Positions 63,311 to 64,000 of a stretch of DNA of 64,000 bases are shown piece by piece; positions within the stretch are counted from its first letter, which is position 1, and each line of letters begins with the position of its first letter. The DNA is from Siderastrea radians (Eukaryota > Cnidaria > Anthozoa > Scleractinia > Rhizangiidae): contig OZ024895.1 in NCBI GenBank assembly GCA_964017195.1, forward strand, positions 33,657,834 to 33,721,833, read 5' to 3'. The translations under genes were made by a program, and so were the position numbers. The notes beneath the pieces were generated by a model, which saw only the letters and a list, made by a program, of their open reading frames with translations, had not been told where the DNA came from and searched no databases.

Positions 63311-64000
63311 ATTTAAGCCATGTGGTGGTCTTAAAAATATGGCGGAATTGTAGGACTTGAACAACTTTCAGTGGATCTTGCCTGTTGTTGTGATAATTTC
63401 GTAACGATTTCTAAATGAGTACCATCTGAATAGAAATTACGAGAGACATCATATTCCAGATCTTACCTTAGATTAACGCCAGATAATCGGATCGCACTGG
63501 TTTTTTCCGCTAAAAATCTGCCTCCGAATCACCATTTTTGTATGGAGAAGACCGCTTCGAGGGCTTTAATGAAATGATTAAGGCCAAAAGTAGCGACGAA
63601 TGCGAAGGGTACCAGTGGAAATGTTGACATCTTTCTTACGCCTTCAAAACCATGACAGTCTTTCAAACCAAGGAATGTCATAAAAACTGGGTTTTTGTTT
63701 TCCTTTGAAGACTCTGAATTTAGCTTGAGGTCCGCGCGAAGAAAAATTTAGAAAACTTCTTTCAAAGTTGTGAAAAATTTTCCATGAATCGGACCCGCCA
63801 TCTTTTGTTTTTCAAAACTAGTTTCCAGTACTGCAAGGCTTTTCGTGGTGTTTGCGTCATGTATTCTTCATATAGTAACGCCACAGAAAAGGAGCGACAC
63901 AACACTAACCCCCTCCCGGACGGGATTTTTTTGTTGACCGCAGTGGACTAGGAATTCTACGCGACGTCTTCTTCTTCTTATGATTATTATTATTATCATC
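63311..64000. other. Window end, nothing recognised
   Basis: No frame with a domain, no splice-supported exon and no clear repeat, apart from an AT/TTC-rich run at the very end (CTTCTTCTTCTTATGATTATT). Confidence 0.5.

Overview
This is eukaryotic, AT-rich, intron-rich animal DNA. The mix of genes and repeats points to an anthozoan cnidarian, probably a stony coral. The evidence is an Ig/FN3 receptor tyrosine kinase of the cnidarian type, a clustered intronless rhodopsin-class GPCR family, an intact BEL/Pao retrotransposon, many palindromic MITE-like elements, long tetranucleotide arrays, and a degenerate ~100-bp repeat that I associate with coral introns. The species assignment is inference.

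Layout. (1) 1-8,850: no gene recognised; palindromic elements and copies of the ~100-bp repeat. (2) 8,880-26,959 (+): a 22-coding-exon receptor tyrosine kinase. I traced splice phases by hand and they close exactly: 3,762 nt, about 1,253 aa. Order: signal peptide, three Ig-like exons, four FN3 exons, Ser/Thr stalk, TM helix, juxtamembrane region, kinase. The kinase DFG aspartate is Asn (NFG), so it may be a pseudokinase. (3) 26,960-32,300: mostly noncoding, with a 579-bp tandem duplication and an isolated, frameshifted first exon of a GABA-B/class C receptor-like gene at 31,466-31,718. (4) 32,316-47,030: what looks like one large DNA transposon. Long inverted repeats (outer edges near 32,316 and 47,030) enclose a 7-exon, phase-consistent gene for a ~1,124-aa zinc-finger protein with a transposase-like core. 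Its right inverted repeat is split by a very young, apparently complete BEL/Pao element (40,375-46,982, minus strand; 418-bp LTRs differing at one base; 5-bp target duplication). The uninterrupted left inverted repeat shows the empty site. (5) 47,422-61,370: a tandem segmental duplication carrying an intact GPCR (52,651-53,736), a second copy stopped in TM7, and a third 3' remnant. A 3.8-kb element with ~590-bp inverted termini sits in the first unit, and a truncated LINE sits behind the second GPCR. (6) 61,370-64,000: a ~730-bp TTCA/TCCA satellite followed by a decayed LINE reverse-transcriptase tail.

The host genes are signalling receptors: one receptor kinase and a small GPCR family. The rest is mostly transposon biology. 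The least described object is the inverted-repeat-bounded element of region 4 with its intact, unnamed transposase-like gene.
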